NCBI GenBank assembly: GCA_900540995.1 | Contig: UQHO01000015.1 | Coordinates: 1 to 47,072 of the forward strand | Source: an uncultured Collinsella sp. | GTDB lineage: Bacteria > Actinomycetota > Coriobacteriia > Coriobacteriales > Coriobacteriaceae | Reading direction: 5' to 3' | Length of the DNA stretch: 47,072 nt | Shown here: positions 15,990-24,985 of the stretch, piece after piece | Layout: the number at the start of each line of letters is the position of its first letter | Numbering within the stretch: position 1 is the stretch's first letter | Position numbers and translations under genes: made by a program | The notes under the pieces: generated by a model | Told to the model about the DNA's origin: nothing | The model's input: the letters and a program-made list of their open reading frames with translations, nothing else | The model's database searches: none

Positions 15990-16595
15990 ATGGCGACGGT
16001 GTATGGTTATGCGCGGGTGAGTTCGCGCGATCAGAATCTGAATCGGCAGCTGGATGCGCTGGGCGCCTATGGCGTGGGCTCGGCGAATATTTATGCCGAC
16101 CATGCGAGCGGCAAGGACTTCGATCGACCGCGCTATCGCGAGCTGCTGCACGTCCTGGGAGACGGGGACGTGCTGGTGGTGCTTTCTATCGACCGACTTG
16201 GTCGTAATTACTCCGAGATTCTTGAGGAATGGCGTCGCATTACCAAGGAGCTCGGGGTTGCCATTGTGGTGTTGGACATGCCATTGCTTGACACGCGCGC
16301 CAGGGCCAGCGGCGCGCCGGATGTGACTAATACCCTGATTGCCGATATTGTGCTGCAACTGCTGAGCTACGTGCCGCAGGTGGAGCGCGAGAATATCCAT
16401 CGGCGCCAAGCGGAGGGGATTGCAGCGGCGCGGGCGCGAGGGGTCCGTTTCGGTCGACCTCGCAAGCCGTGCCCTCCTCAGTTTGAGCTGGTACGCGATA
16501 GCTATGAGGCAGGCGATATTACCCGCAGCCAGGCAGCAAAGTGCCTGGGCGTGTGCGTGGGGACGTTCGATCGCTGGATGCGCGAGGCGGGGTAG
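15990..16595 (+). CDS. Serine recombinase (resolvase/invertase family)
   Basis: Site-specific DNA recombinase of 201 residues. The catalytic domain begins GYARVSSRDQNLNRQL, with the nucleophilic Ser in the ARVSS motif, and continues with the family block SIDRLGRNYSEILEEW and the ERENIHRRQAEGIAAARARG helix. A short C-terminal helix-turn-helix (SQAAKCLGVCVGTFDRWM) binds DNA. ATG at 15990 has a weak GGGGATGAG in front. There is no transposase, integron or obvious invertible promoter next to it, so its target is unknown. Confidence 0.92.
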   Translation: MATVYGYARVSSRDQNLNRQLDALGAYGVGSANIYADHASGKDFDRPRYRELLHVLGDGDVLVVLSIDRLGRNYSEILEEWRRITKELGVAIVVLDMPLLDTRARASGAPDVTNTLIADIVLQLLSYVPQVERENIHRRQAEGIAAARARGVRFGRPRKPCPPQFELVRDSYEAGDITRSQAAKCLGVCVGTFDRWMREAG

Positions 16596-16699
16596 GGGTT
16601 TGCGCCGCTTTGGCGCTTCCTGTTGCGATTCAAATTTTGATACGGTGACGATGCCATTTGGGGCTACACTCGCTGATATTCAAAAAAGGAGGTAGGCCC

Positions 16700-17281
16700 T
16701 TGGCGCGCGTAAAACAAATAATCGGATGGACCGCGATCGTTCTGTTTACTGCAACGCTGGCGGGCATCTGGGTGCTGACGGAGCAAAATGCGGTGGAGAC
16801 GTCGTTGCTGAGCGAGTCTACCGCGCGTGTGGTGGAGGGTCAGGCTACGGGCGTACAGGCTGCCGATGTCGCGGGTGAAGCTCAGACCGAGAACGGGATG
16901 ACCGGGGGCACCGATTCGGCTGCTTCGAATGTCCGGTCTGGCCGACTTGCTTCCATTCGCATGTGGGTGGGCACGAACGTCCGTCGCGTTGCCCATACCG
17001 TAGAGTTTTTCTTCGTCGGATTGTTCGCCTCGGTGGTCGTGGTTTGCTTTTCCAGGCGTCCGTGGAGCGTATGCTCCCGTTGCGTGCCCGTGTTGCTCTT
17101 TTGCGCCGTCTGCTCCGTTGGCGATCAGGTACATAAGATCTTTGTTCCCGGCAGGCATTTCGACGTTATCGATTTAGGATTCGATGCTGCGGGCTATGTC
17201 ACCGCCATGCTGTTGGTATTGCTGGCAGCGGTGTTGGTGCGCCATGCGACTCGGCCGATCGGCGCCCATGCGAGGCGCTAG
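16700..17281 (+). CDS. VanZ-like membrane protein
   Basis: A 193-residue protein. A signal-anchor segment spans residues 8-25, then a polar stretch of about 70 residues, then the VanZ-like core with RRVAHTVEFFFVGLFAS and two to three more membrane segments (total about four). VanZ proteins are linked to glycopeptide tolerance or to unknown envelope tasks. The start is TTG at 16700, chosen because AAAAAAGGAGG lies 7 bases upstream. Not clearly co-transcribed with the recombinase. Confidence 0.75.
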   Translation: MARVKQIIGWTAIVLFTATLAGIWVLTEQNAVETSLLSESTARVVEGQATGVQAADVAGEAQTENGMTGGTDSAASNVRSGRLASIRMWVGTNVRRVAHTVEFFFVGLFASVVVVCFSRRPWSVCSRCVPVLLFCAVCSVGDQVHKIFVPGRHFDVIDLGFDAAGYVTAMLLVLLAAVLVRHATRPIGAHARR

Positions 17282-17362
17282 CCGGTAACAAGCCCGTTTT
17301 TGATAATGCGATCTTGTTGAATTATTTTGTGTCGTGCGTATTTCCGAGCGGTCGGATTTGAG

Positions 17363-17389
17363 GGGCGAGCGGTAGAACGCTCGCCCTTT
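17363..17389 (+). terminator. Terminator after the VanZ-like gene
   Basis: 9-bp stem 17363-17371 with 17378-17386, then TTTG. Confidence 0.8.
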
Positions 17390-17410
17390 GTGCGCCACGA
17401 TGCGGCACAA

Positions 17411-17439
17411 TGTACCGTAAAAGCTGTTTATATCCGGTA
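17411..17439 (+). promoter_or_regulatory. Candidate operator/promoter of the MurNAc locus
   Basis: GTACCG (17411) and CGGTAC (to 17439) are inverted around an AT-rich centre that includes a TTTATAT -10-like stretch. A RpiR-type repressor encoded just downstream could bind here; that is inference. Confidence 0.35.
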
Positions 17440-17485
17440 CGAATCGTTCGTTGGTCTTTAATTCTTCTCAACGGAGGTGTTTGAG

Positions 17486-18337
17486 ATGGCAAACGGATTG
17501 CTTTTGCGGCTTCGCGAGCGTGAGCTCAGCGCGAGCCCGGCGGAACGCAATGTCATCGCATATGTAAGCGCTCATCCGCACGAGGTGGTCGGGCTGTCCG
17601 TCCGCGGTCTTGCCGATGCCACGTTCTCCTCGCCCTCGAGCATTTTGCGCTTTTGCAAGCGCTTGGGTTTTGCGGGCTACAAGGAGTTCCAGCGCGAACT
17701 GATTGCCGAGCTGGCGCTCTTGGGTGACAAGAAAGACGTTGCCCTCGAGGACATCTCCATGGATGACAGCGTCGAACGTATCGTGGGGAAGGTGATGAAA
17801 AGCAACGTGCGCACGATCGAAGCGACGGCGCGAACGCTCGATTACACCGTCTTGGAGCGATGTGCGGCCTATCTTAAGCGGGCACGCGCGGTCAATCTGT
17901 TCGGTATCGGTGCCTCTCGTTTGGTCGCGCACGATCTGGCGCAAAAGCTCATGCGTGTCGACAAAGAGTGCCATCTGTACGACGACTGGCATGATCAGCT
18001 CTTGTGTGCCAAGAACATGCATGAGGGCGATATGGCAATCGCCTTTAGCTACTCGGGCTTGACGCAAGAGGTGCTGGACTGCGCCGCCGAGGCCCAACGT
18101 CACAACTGTCCCGTTGTGGCCGTGACCAAAGTAGATGGATCATCCAAGCTTGCCACCATGGCCGATGCCGTGCTCGGCGTCGCTGCGAGTGAGCCCTTGG
18201 TCCGCAGCGGTGCCATGGCTTCGCGTATGGCCCAGCTTATGGTTGTCGATGCCCTGTACGCTGCTTACGTTGCCAGCGACTACGAACGGGCGACGCATGT
18301 CATTAAGCAAAACTACATCGAGAAACAGGAAAGATGA
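17486..18337 (+). CDS. murR: RpiR-family regulator of MurNAc catabolism (MurR-like)
   Basis: DNA-binding sugar-phosphate sensor of 283 residues. The N-terminal helix-turn-helix (LADATFSSPSSILRFCKRLGF) is followed by a SIS domain from about residue 110 (VNLFGIGASRLVAHDLAQKL) that binds a phosphosugar, MurNAc-6-phosphate in the MurR group. ATG at 17486 has GGAGG 8 bases ahead; an upstream GTG at 17477 overlaps the ribosome site. It is first in a row with murQ, a PTS EIIBC and mupG, so it probably controls cell-wall sugar recycling. Stop TGA. Confidence 0.85.
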   Translation: MANGLLLRLRERELSASPAERNVIAYVSAHPHEVVGLSVRGLADATFSSPSSILRFCKRLGFAGYKEFQRELIAELALLGDKKDVALEDISMDDSVERIVGKVMKSNVRTIEATARTLDYTVLERCAAYLKRARAVNLFGIGASRLVAHDLAQKLMRVDKECHLYDDWHDQLLCAKNMHEGDMAIAFSYSGLTQEVLDCAAEAQRHNCPVVAVTKVDGSSKLATMADAVLGVAASEPLVRSGAMASRMAQLMVVDALYAAYVASDYERATHVIKQNYIEKQER

Positions 18338-18347
18338 GGTGAATGAA

Positions 18348-19271
<924 letters not shown>

Positions 19272-19328
19272 GTGCGCGGCGTGAGCTGATATGACATCCA
19301 GACGAGATACCCAATACAAGGAGGAGTT

Positions 19329-20759
19329 ATGACAAACAAAGAGCTGGCTCAAAAGCTGCTGGACCTTTTGGGCGGTAAAGACAACGTGCTCGCAAACGCG
19401 GCGTGCATGACGCGCCTGCGCGTGACCGTCAAAGACGCGGGCAACGTCGACACGGAGGGTATTAAGGCGCTCGACGGCGTGATGGGCCTGGTCGAGGACG
19501 ACACGATGCAGATCGTGCTGGGTCCGGGCAAGGTGAATAAGGTGCTCGAGGAGTTCTCCAAGCTCACCGGCCTTGCGAAAGGCGTTGCTGACGAGAGCGT
19601 GGTTGACGCTGCGGCCACAAACAAGGCCGCGCAGAAGGCCAAGTACGAGTCCAAGCCGGTTCAGGCCTTCCTCAAAAAGATTTCCAATGTCTTCGTCGCC
19701 CTGCTTCCCGGCATCATTGCGGCTGGCCTCATCAACGGTATCTGCAACGTCATTAACGTCTCGACGGCAGGCGCGCTTGCAGGCGAGTGGTGGTACCAGG
19801 GCATTCGTTCCATGGGCTGGGCCCTGTTTGCCTATCTGCCCATCTTGGTGGGCTATAACGCAGCACGTGAGTTTGGTGGCTCCGCTGCGCTGGGCGGCAT
19901 CGCCGGCATGATGTGCATCGCCAACAGCGCCATGCCCCTGCTTGCGCCTGGCGCGGCTGATCCTGCCACTGCCATTCTGCTGCCGCTCACCAATGCGCAG
20001 TACAACCCCGCAGCGGGCGGTATGATCGCGGCTCTCATCGCTGGCGCATTTTTTGCCTGGATGGAGCGTCAGATTCGCAAGGTTATGCCCAACGCACTCG
20101 ACACGTTCTTGTCCCCGCTGCTGGTGCTCATCATCGGCGCCTTTGCTCTGATGCTCATCATCCAGCCGGTTGGCGCATGGCTGACGACTGCCATCTTTAG
20201 CGTTTTGACCTTTATCTTCGAGAAGCTGGGCGTCCTGGGCGGCTATATCCTGTCGGCAGGCTTCTTGCCGCTGGTGTCCGTCGGCCTGCATCAGGCGCTC
20301 ACGCCGATCCATGCTATGCTCAACGATCCCGACGGCGCTACCAAGGGCATCAATTACCTGCTTCCCATCCTTATGATGGCTGGCGGCGGTCAGGTCGGTG
20401 CCGGTCTGGCGCTGTACTTTAAGACCAAGAACGCCAAGCTCAAGAAGTACGTCGCTGAGTCCATTCCCGTTGGAATCCTGGGCGTGGGCGAGCCTCTGAT
20501 GTATGCTGTTACGCTGCCGCTCGTTCGTCCGTTTGTGACGGCTTGCCTGGGTGCCGGATTTGGCGGCGCGCTCGCGGCGCTGCTTCACATCGGCACGGTT
20601 TCTCAGGGCGTTTCCGGTCTGTTTGGCCTGCTGATCGTCGTTCCTGGCCAGCAGCTCGGCTACGTTGCCGCTATGCTGCTTGCCTATGCCGCCGGCTTTG
20701 TCCTGACGTGGTTCTTTGGCGTCGACGAGCAGAAGATCAATGAGTTCTTTGGCGAGTAG
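19329..20759 (+). CDS. murP: PTS EIIBC, MurNAc-type
   Basis: Membrane transporter of 476 residues. EIIB domain has phosphocysteine Cys26 (NAACMTRLRVTVKDAG), and EIIC from about residue 105 has about ten membrane segments. There is no EIIA domain; MurP proteins use the glucose EIIA, which is not in this window. Placement after murQ and before mupG points to MurNAc or the disaccharide MurNAc-GlcNAc as substrate. ATG follows AAGGAGG. Confidence 0.88.
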   Translation: MTNKELAQKLLDLLGGKDNVLANAACMTRLRVTVKDAGNVDTEGIKALDGVMGLVEDDTMQIVLGPGKVNKVLEEFSKLTGLAKGVADESVVDAAATNKAAQKAKYESKPVQAFLKKISNVFVALLPGIIAAGLINGICNVINVSTAGALAGEWWYQGIRSMGWALFAYLPILVGYNAAREFGGSAALGGIAGMMCIANSAMPLLAPGAADPATAILLPLTNAQYNPAAGGMIAALIAGAFFAWMERQIRKVMPNALDTFLSPLLVLIIGAFALMLIIQPVGAWLTTAIFSVLTFIFEKLGVLGGYILSAGFLPLVSVGLHQALTPIHAMLNDPDGATKGINYLLPILMMAGGGQVGAGLALYFKTKNAKLKKYVAESIPVGILGVGEPLMYAVTLPLVRPFVTACLGAGFGGALAALLHIGTVSQGVSGLFGLLIVVPGQQLGYVAAMLLAYAAGFVLTWFFGVDEQKINEFFGE

Positions 20760-20767
20760 TTTGATAT

Positions 20768-20794
20768 CGCGAGCCGTGTTGCTCGGGGCTCGCG
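20768..20794 (+). other. Hairpin after murP
   Basis: Perfect 8-bp stem CGCGAGCC (20768-20775) with GGCTCGCG (20787-20794), no T-run. It could protect the murP 3' end. Confidence 0.5.
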
Positions 20795-20826
20795 GCGCGC
20801 GGCAGATTTCTTGATGCTATGGTTGT

Positions 20827-20860
20827 GCCGGCGGGGCTAACTGCTCCGCCGGCCTTTTTT
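20827..20860 (+). terminator. Terminator or leader hairpin before mupG
   Basis: The 11-bp stem 20827-20837 with 20843-20853 is followed by CCTTTTTT. The mupG ribosome site (GGAG, from 20864) is immediately after, so it sets the ratio of murP to mupG or attenuates a mupG leader. Confidence 0.8.
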
Positions 20861-20876
20861 AAAGGAGCGTTGAAGC

Positions 20877-21929
20877 GTGAAAACGGGTATTTCGATTTAT
20901 CTTTCCAGCCCTCTGCAGGATATTGAGCGGACGATTGAGCGTGGTGCCGCGGCGGGTGCGCGCTATGCGTTCACCTCGCTGCATATTCCCGAGGATGGGG
21001 GAGCGGCGTATGCTGATAAGGTCCGTCATGTGCTGTCGCTGCTTTCCGCCCGCGGCATTGCGCTCATTGCCGATGTGGGGCCGCGCACGTGCGATTTGCT
21101 CGGGCTTGAGCGCATCGAGGACCTGCGCGATCTGGGGTTGGAATACCTTCGTTTGGACTATGGCTTTAGCGCCCAGCGGGTCGCGGAGCTGTCCGGTGAA
21201 TTTCGCATTGTGGTCAATGCATCGACGGTGAGTTCTGATGAAATCGCATCGTGGCGAGAAGCCGGTGCCGATGTGACTCGTTTTGCCGCCTGCCACAATT
21301 TTTATCCCAAGCCTTATACCGGTTTAGCTCTGGAGGACATTGCTCGGACGAATCTTCGTCTTGCGGCGCTTGGCTTCGAAATCATGGCTTTTGTGCCAGG
21401 TGACGCCAACGTTCGCGGGCCGGTATTCGAGGGACTGCCGACGGTTGAGGCGCAGCGCGGTCGCGCGTCGAAGGTTGCCCTCAACATGCTTGAGCTCGCA
21501 CACGGCGCCGATTGCGACATCGTTTTGGTTGGCGACCCCGATCTTTCCGATGCGGGCTGGGCGCAGTTTGCTCAAGTTTCTGCCGGATACGTGGATTTGC
21601 AATGCGAGCTTGAGCCCGGTTATGCCTATGTACGTGGGCAGATTCATCACGACCGGCCCGATTCGAGCGCCCTCATCTTTAGGTCTCAGGAGTCGCGCAC
21701 GACGCTTAAGCCGGATTCCGTGCCGACGGATACCGGTGCCGGCCTGCCGCGAAAGGCGGGGTCGATCGCTGTGAGCAATAGCGGCTATGGGCGCTACGAA
21801 GGCGAGCTTGAGATTGCGCGGGTCGATCTTCCCGGTGACGAGCGCATGAACGTTGCGGGCCATATCACGCCCGAGGCAATGGAGCTGCTGCCGTTCATCA
21901 AACGCGGATTCGGGGTACGGTTCGTTTAG
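20877..21929 (+). CDS. mupG: 6-phospho-N-acetylmuramidase (MupG, DUF871 family)
   Basis: Cytoplasmic glycosidase that, in Staphylococcus aureus, cleaves MurNAc-6-phosphate-GlcNAc after PTS import. 350 residues, family-typical. The N-terminal barrel begins MKTGISIYLSS, with YAFTSLHIPED, and the C-terminal domain holds the KRGFGVRFV ending. GTG at 20877 follows AAAGGAGCG. With murR, murQ and the EIIBC it forms the same gene set as the staphylococcal mupG-murQ-murP-murR locus, in another order. Confidence 0.88.
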   Translation: MKTGISIYLSSPLQDIERTIERGAAAGARYAFTSLHIPEDGGAAYADKVRHVLSLLSARGIALIADVGPRTCDLLGLERIEDLRDLGLEYLRLDYGFSAQRVAELSGEFRIVVNASTVSSDEIASWREAGADVTRFAACHNFYPKPYTGLALEDIARTNLRLAALGFEIMAFVPGDANVRGPVFEGLPTVEAQRGRASKVALNMLELAHGADCDIVLVGDPDLSDAGWAQFAQVSAGYVDLQCELEPGYAYVRGQIHHDRPDSSALIFRSQESRTTLKPDSVPTDTGAGLPRKAGSIAVSNSGYGRYEGELEIARVDLPGDERMNVAGHITPEAMELLPFIKRGFGVRFV

Positions 21930-22021
21930 CGTGTGACCCGTGGGCTACAATTGGCCCATCATGCGAAGGCGCCTCGTGTGGCGTGTGTCTGCGTTGGCCG
22001 ATCTATATTCGGAGGATTCCC

Positions 22022-22381
22022 ATGACCGTACTGTTTGTTGAATATCCCAAGTGCTCGACCTGTAAGAAGGCCAAGGCATGGCTGGACGAACACGGGGTAG
22101 AGTATATCGACCGCGATATCGTTTTGGACAATCCCACGGCTGATGAGCTTGCGACCTGGATTGCTCGTTCGGGGCTGCCGGTGCGGCGCTTCTTTAATTC
22201 GTCGGGCATGAAATATCGAGAGCTGGGCCTGAAGGCGCGTCTGGATGCGGGCATGACGGATCGGGAGTGCTACGAGCTGCTGGCGACCGACGGCATGCTG
22301 GTCAAGCGTCCGCTGCTGGTGGGCGACGACTTTGCGATTCCCGGCTTTAGGGAAGCGGCTTGGGCCGAGGCGTTGCTGTAG
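22022..22381 (+). CDS. ArsC/Spx-family thioredoxin-fold protein
   Basis: A 119-residue protein with a CxxC pair in YPKCSTCKKAKAWLDEHG and the family ending VKRPLLVGDDFAIPGF. Such proteins are either Spx-like stress regulators or YffB/YusI-type arsenate-reductase homologues. The presence of both cysteines does not separate the two. ATG at 22022 follows GGAGG; a start at 21983 has no ribosome site. A -10-like TACAAT lies near 21945. Confidence 0.85.
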   Translation: MTVLFVEYPKCSTCKKAKAWLDEHGVEYIDRDIVLDNPTADELATWIARSGLPVRRFFNSSGMKYRELGLKARLDAGMTDRECYELLATDGMLVKRPLLVGDDFAIPGFREAAWAEALL

Positions 22382-22386
22382 CGGCT

Positions 22387-22436
22387 GCGGAAAGTGCGAC
22401 CCGTTTTGAGTGCTCAGGGTGGGACGCACTTTCCGC
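22387..22436. terminator. Hairpin between convergent genes
   Basis: 16-bp arms (22387-22402, 22421-22436) with one mismatch. It lies between the ArsC-type gene and a minus-strand gene, so it can serve both strands. No clear T-run. Confidence 0.6.
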
Positions 22437-22453
22437 CGGCGGGCCTGCCCCAG

Positions 22454-22864
22454 TCAGTCCGCCAGCCGCGCCCATTCGTGCGGATCGTAGACCTTTACGT
22501 GCTTGTTGGGCTTGCCGCTCCAGTACTCCTCGTCCATAAAGGGCAGATATGCCTGAACGCCGGGGCAGATAAAGGGAATCCGCTGCTGTTGCAGTCGCTC
22601 GCGCTGGCGCTGCTCCAGGTGCGCCTCGGATATGACGGTCGGCATGCCGGACAGCTCGACGAGGCTTGCCTGGATTCGCTTAAGGTCGGGGAGTCCCGCG
22701 TGCCATGACATCCGCATGATCAAAAAGGATGCACGGCGGTATTTTGCCAGCATCACCGTGATGGCGGGGCGCAGAGTGGGATGGATTTTGTCCCGTTCGG
22801 GCCAAAGATCAGCAGTGATCTCGAGCCCCAGGGTCTCCCATAGGTAATCAAGCTCTTCGTCCAT
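22454..22864 (-). CDS. Hypothetical protein, 136 residues
   Basis: Not recognised with certainty. It is soluble, and rich in Arg and Leu. It has a helical first half (MDEELDYLWETLGLEI, AITVMLAKYRRASFLIMRM) and a second half with QQQRIPFICPGVQAYLPF, which recalls winged-helix regulators of Gram-positives that normally continue with a DNA-binding domain; if so, this copy lacks it. ATG at 22864 has GAGGCG in front. Its codon use looks like that of its neighbours. Confidence 0.65.
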   Translation of the reverse strand: MDEELDYLWETLGLEITADLWPERDKIHPTLRPAITVMLAKYRRASFLIMRMSWHAGLPDLKRIQASLVELSGMPTVISEAHLEQRQRERLQQQRIPFICPGVQAYLPFMDEEYWSGKPNKHVKVYDPHEWARLAD

Positions 22865-23030
22865 GGCGCCTCGATATCTACGTGATCATTGATACTTCGA
22901 TTGTGTTGCCTGGTGCTATCGTTTTCACGGTAGAATCTGCCAACGGTTGACGGCTACCGCTCGCGGCGTTTTGCCCTTCGTGTACAACGGTTGGCTTCAC
23001 AGGTCCTTCACGGGTTGGACTAAATTAGGC

Positions 23031-23066
23031 CAATTTGACTGAATTTCAAAAAAGTCAAAATTGGGG
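23031..23066. repeat. AT-rich inverted repeat upstream of the tRNAs
   Basis: CCAATTTGACT and AGTCAAAATTGG pair with one bulge around a short AT-rich loop. It precedes the tRNA promoter. Confidence 0.5.
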
Positions 23067-23067
23067 C

Positions 23068-23096
23068 TTGCGTCACGGCGTGACTTCCCGTATATT
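23068..23096 (+). promoter_or_regulatory. tRNA promoter
   Basis: TTGCGT (23068-23073) and TATATT (23091-23096) are spaced 17 bp, 45 bp ahead of tRNA-Gln. Another -10-like TAGAAT lies near 22932. Confidence 0.6.
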
Positions 23097-23140
23097 TCTT
23101 TCTTGCGCAAAGGCACAGCCGAGCGCAGCGATGCAGTCAT

Positions 23141-23214
23141 TGGGATGTCGTCTAATGGCAGGACAGCGGATTCTGGTTCCGTCAATGGGGGTTCGACTCC
23201 CTCCATCCCAGCCA
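23141..23214 (+). tRNA. tRNA-Gln (CTG)
   Basis: Acceptor arms TGGGATG (23141) and CATCCCA (23204-23210) pair. The anticodon loop TTCTGGT gives CTG. The T loop GTTCGACTC is present. The CCA end is encoded (23212-23214). Confidence 0.95.
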
Positions 23215-23231
23215 TTGCATTTGCTACATAT

Positions 23232-23308
23232 GGCCCGTTCGTCTAGCGGTTTAGGACGCCGCCCTCTCAAGGCGGAGATCACCAGTTCGAATCTGGTACG
23301 GGCTACCA
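23232..23308 (+). tRNA. tRNA-Glu (CTC)
   Basis: Acceptor arms GGCCCGT and ACGGGCT pair (G-T at the first pair). The anticodon stem CCGCC/GGCGG encloses CTCTCAA, anticodon CTC. T arm CCAGTTCGAATCTGG. CCA is encoded. It shares a transcript with tRNA-Gln. Confidence 0.95.
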
Positions 23309-23318
23309 AACTTGAACG

Positions 23319-23347
23319 CCCGGGCCTCGTAAGAGACCCGGGTTTTG
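23319..23347 (+). terminator. tRNA operon terminator
   Basis: 10-bp stem 23319-23328 with 23333-23342, loop GTAA, then TTTT. Confidence 0.88.
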
Positions 23348-23402
23348 TGTATTGACCGTATATACGGCGCCTGCCGTGTTTCGCTCAGATCGAGGAGTAG
23401 CC

Positions 23403-24320
23403 ATGGATCTGCCCATCAGCTTGCAAGACATCACGTATGCCGAGAACTATCTGGCGCAGGGCGACCTGGCTACGGCGACGCCGCTGCTTGAGCGTCTGGT
23501 GGAGCTCGCCGAGGAGTATATCGACGCTGAATGCAAGACGGAGGAGAAGCGCCAGTACTTTAGCTTCGACAGCAAGTTTGAGCGCCTGGCCTATCGCCGC
23601 GTGGAGAAGGATCCGCGCGAGCTGGTGCAGGTCGAGGTTCCCTTTGACCGCCTGTACTCCGACATGGCGTTTGCCTACATTCGCCAGCAGGATTATGTGA
23701 GCGCTCGTAATGCCCTGATGCAGGCTGTGCGTTGGGATCCCATGAACTGCAACTATCGCTTGGACTTGGCCGAGCTGTTCCGCGCGCTCGAGGACAAGCA
23801 GGAGTGGGCATCGCTCTCGTTCTCGGTGCTGGAGCGCGCGAGCGACGGTAAGTGCGCCGCACGCGCCTACACCAACTTGGGTCAGTACTTCTTGGAGCCC
23901 GAGACCGAGAACATTTCGGCAGCCGTGGGCTGTGCGCGTCTGGCGCTGCGCCTGGCGCCCAATGATGCGCATACGACGCGCCTGCTCAACAAGATCCATA
24001 CCACCTATCCGGATGCCGCGGACGAGAGTGACGACCATGTGATGGGTGAGCTCGCCCTGCAGGGCGTGCCGACCTCGCCTTCGGCCGAGATCGCCATCTG
24101 CCTGATCATGTGCGCGACCGATGCTGCAAGCGACGGCGACAAGCAGGAGGCTACGCGTCTGACGGTCCGTGCCCGCGACCTGGTGGGCGAGGAGGCATGC
24201 GCGGCGATTATCAAGCTGGTGCGCGAGAGCGATGCCGAGCTTAATGCCGAGCGCAGGGCAAAGCGCGAGGCTGCGGGCTCAAACGCCGATGGCGCCAAGG
24301 AGGCCGGCGATGCCCAGTAA
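23403..24320 (+). CDS. TPR-like hypothetical protein upstream of smpB
   Basis: A 305-residue soluble, acidic, helical protein. Stretches such as AENYLAQGDLATATPLLERLVEL, MAFAYIRQQDYVSARNALMQAV and YTNLGQYFLEP have the helix-pair spacing of tetratricopeptide repeats, so it probably binds another protein. No enzyme motif is seen. ATG at 23403 follows GAGGAG. Its last 11 bases overlap smpB, which points to linked expression with trans-translation; a role there is inference. Confidence 0.75.
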   Translation: MDLPISLQDITYAENYLAQGDLATATPLLERLVELAEEYIDAECKTEEKRQYFSFDSKFERLAYRRVEKDPRELVQVEVPFDRLYSDMAFAYIRQQDYVSARNALMQAVRWDPMNCNYRLDLAELFRALEDKQEWASLSFSVLERASDGKCAARAYTNLGQYFLEPETENISAAVGCARLALRLAPNDAHTTRLLNKIHTTYPDAADESDDHVMGELALQGVPTSPSAEIAICLIMCATDAASDGDKQEATRLTVRARDLVGEEACAAIIKLVRESDAELNAERRAKREAAGSNADGAKEAGDAQ

Positions 24321-24780
24321 GCGCGAGCGCAAGCTCATTTCCAAGAATCGTTCGGCACATCACGAGTACTTTATCGATGAGACGTTTGAGTGCGGTATTG
24401 AGCTGAGCGGTACCGAGGTCAAGTCGATTCGCGAGCGCGCGTGCCAGATTACCGATACCTTTGCACTGATTCGTGGCGGGGAGTGCTGGCTCGTTGGCTT
24501 GCATATCCACCCTTATAGCCATGGTGGCGTGTGGAATCGCGATCCCGACCGTCGGCGCCGTCTGCTGCTGCACCGCAAGGAAATCGACTTTCTTGACGGC
24601 AAACTTCGCAACCGTGGTTATGCGCTGGTTCCGTTGGAGCTCTACTTCAATACCGACGGCCGCGTAAAGCTGCTGCTGGGCCTGGGTCGCGGCAAGAAGC
24701 TCTACGACAAGCGCGAGGACATGGCCAAGCGTGATGTCCAACGCGAGATCGACCGCGCCCTCAAGGAACGCAACCGCTGA
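24310..24780 (+). CDS. smpB: SsrA-binding protein
   Basis: Binds tmRNA and brings it to stalled ribosomes. It starts KRERKLISKNRSAHHEYFIDETFECGIEL and contains ELSGTEVKSIRE and the basic C-terminal tail KLYDKREDMAKRDVQREIDR that fills the mRNA channel. 156 residues, normal. ATG at 24310 lies within the end of the upstream gene and follows AAGGAGG. No tmRNA gene is visible nearby. Confidence 0.97.
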   Translation: MPSKRERKLISKNRSAHHEYFIDETFECGIELSGTEVKSIRERACQITDTFALIRGGECWLVGLHIHPYSHGGVWNRDPDRRRRLLLHRKEIDFLDGKLRNRGYALVPLELYFNTDGRVKLLLGLGRGKKLYDKREDMAKRDVQREIDRALKERNR

Positions 24781-24792
24781 CCGTCCTTCATA

Positions 24793-24859
24793 AGTTGCGG
24801 TGGAATACGGACTGTTTTGCCTGTTTGAGGGGCTATTCAGTCCCTATTTCACCGCAACT
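24793..24859. repeat. Intergenic palindrome, family B copy 2
   Basis: Arms 24793-24814 and 24838-24859 match copies at 10994 and 38534. It begins 12 bp after the smpB stop. Confidence 0.9.
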
Positions 24860-24901
24860 GCGGGTGTCCCATCTTTCTTACTGTTCTGACACATATGTTT
24901 C

Positions 24902-24935
24902 AAAGGCGGCGTCCGTTATGGGCGCTGCCTTTTTT
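24902..24935 (+). terminator. Leader hairpin before the flavin reductase gene
   Basis: The 13-bp stem 24902-24914 with 24920-24932 (two G-T pairs) is followed by T's to 24935. A TATGTT -10-like box lies just ahead (24894-24899), so this may be a leader attenuator as well as a terminator for smpB. Confidence 0.65.
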
Positions 24936-24985
24936 GTGGGTACATACATCCATGAGGTTCCAACCGAGCTAGGGGAGTGATCGTT

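Noticed and set aside
22930..23140. Riboswitch or T-box upstream of the tRNA genes
   Set aside because: Only a short inverted repeat and promoter boxes are seen; no T-box or conserved aptamer pattern, and the downstream genes are tRNAs.
24781..24985. tmRNA gene next to smpB
   Set aside because: The gap holds a family B palindrome and a leader hairpin; no tRNA-like ends or tag frame were found.
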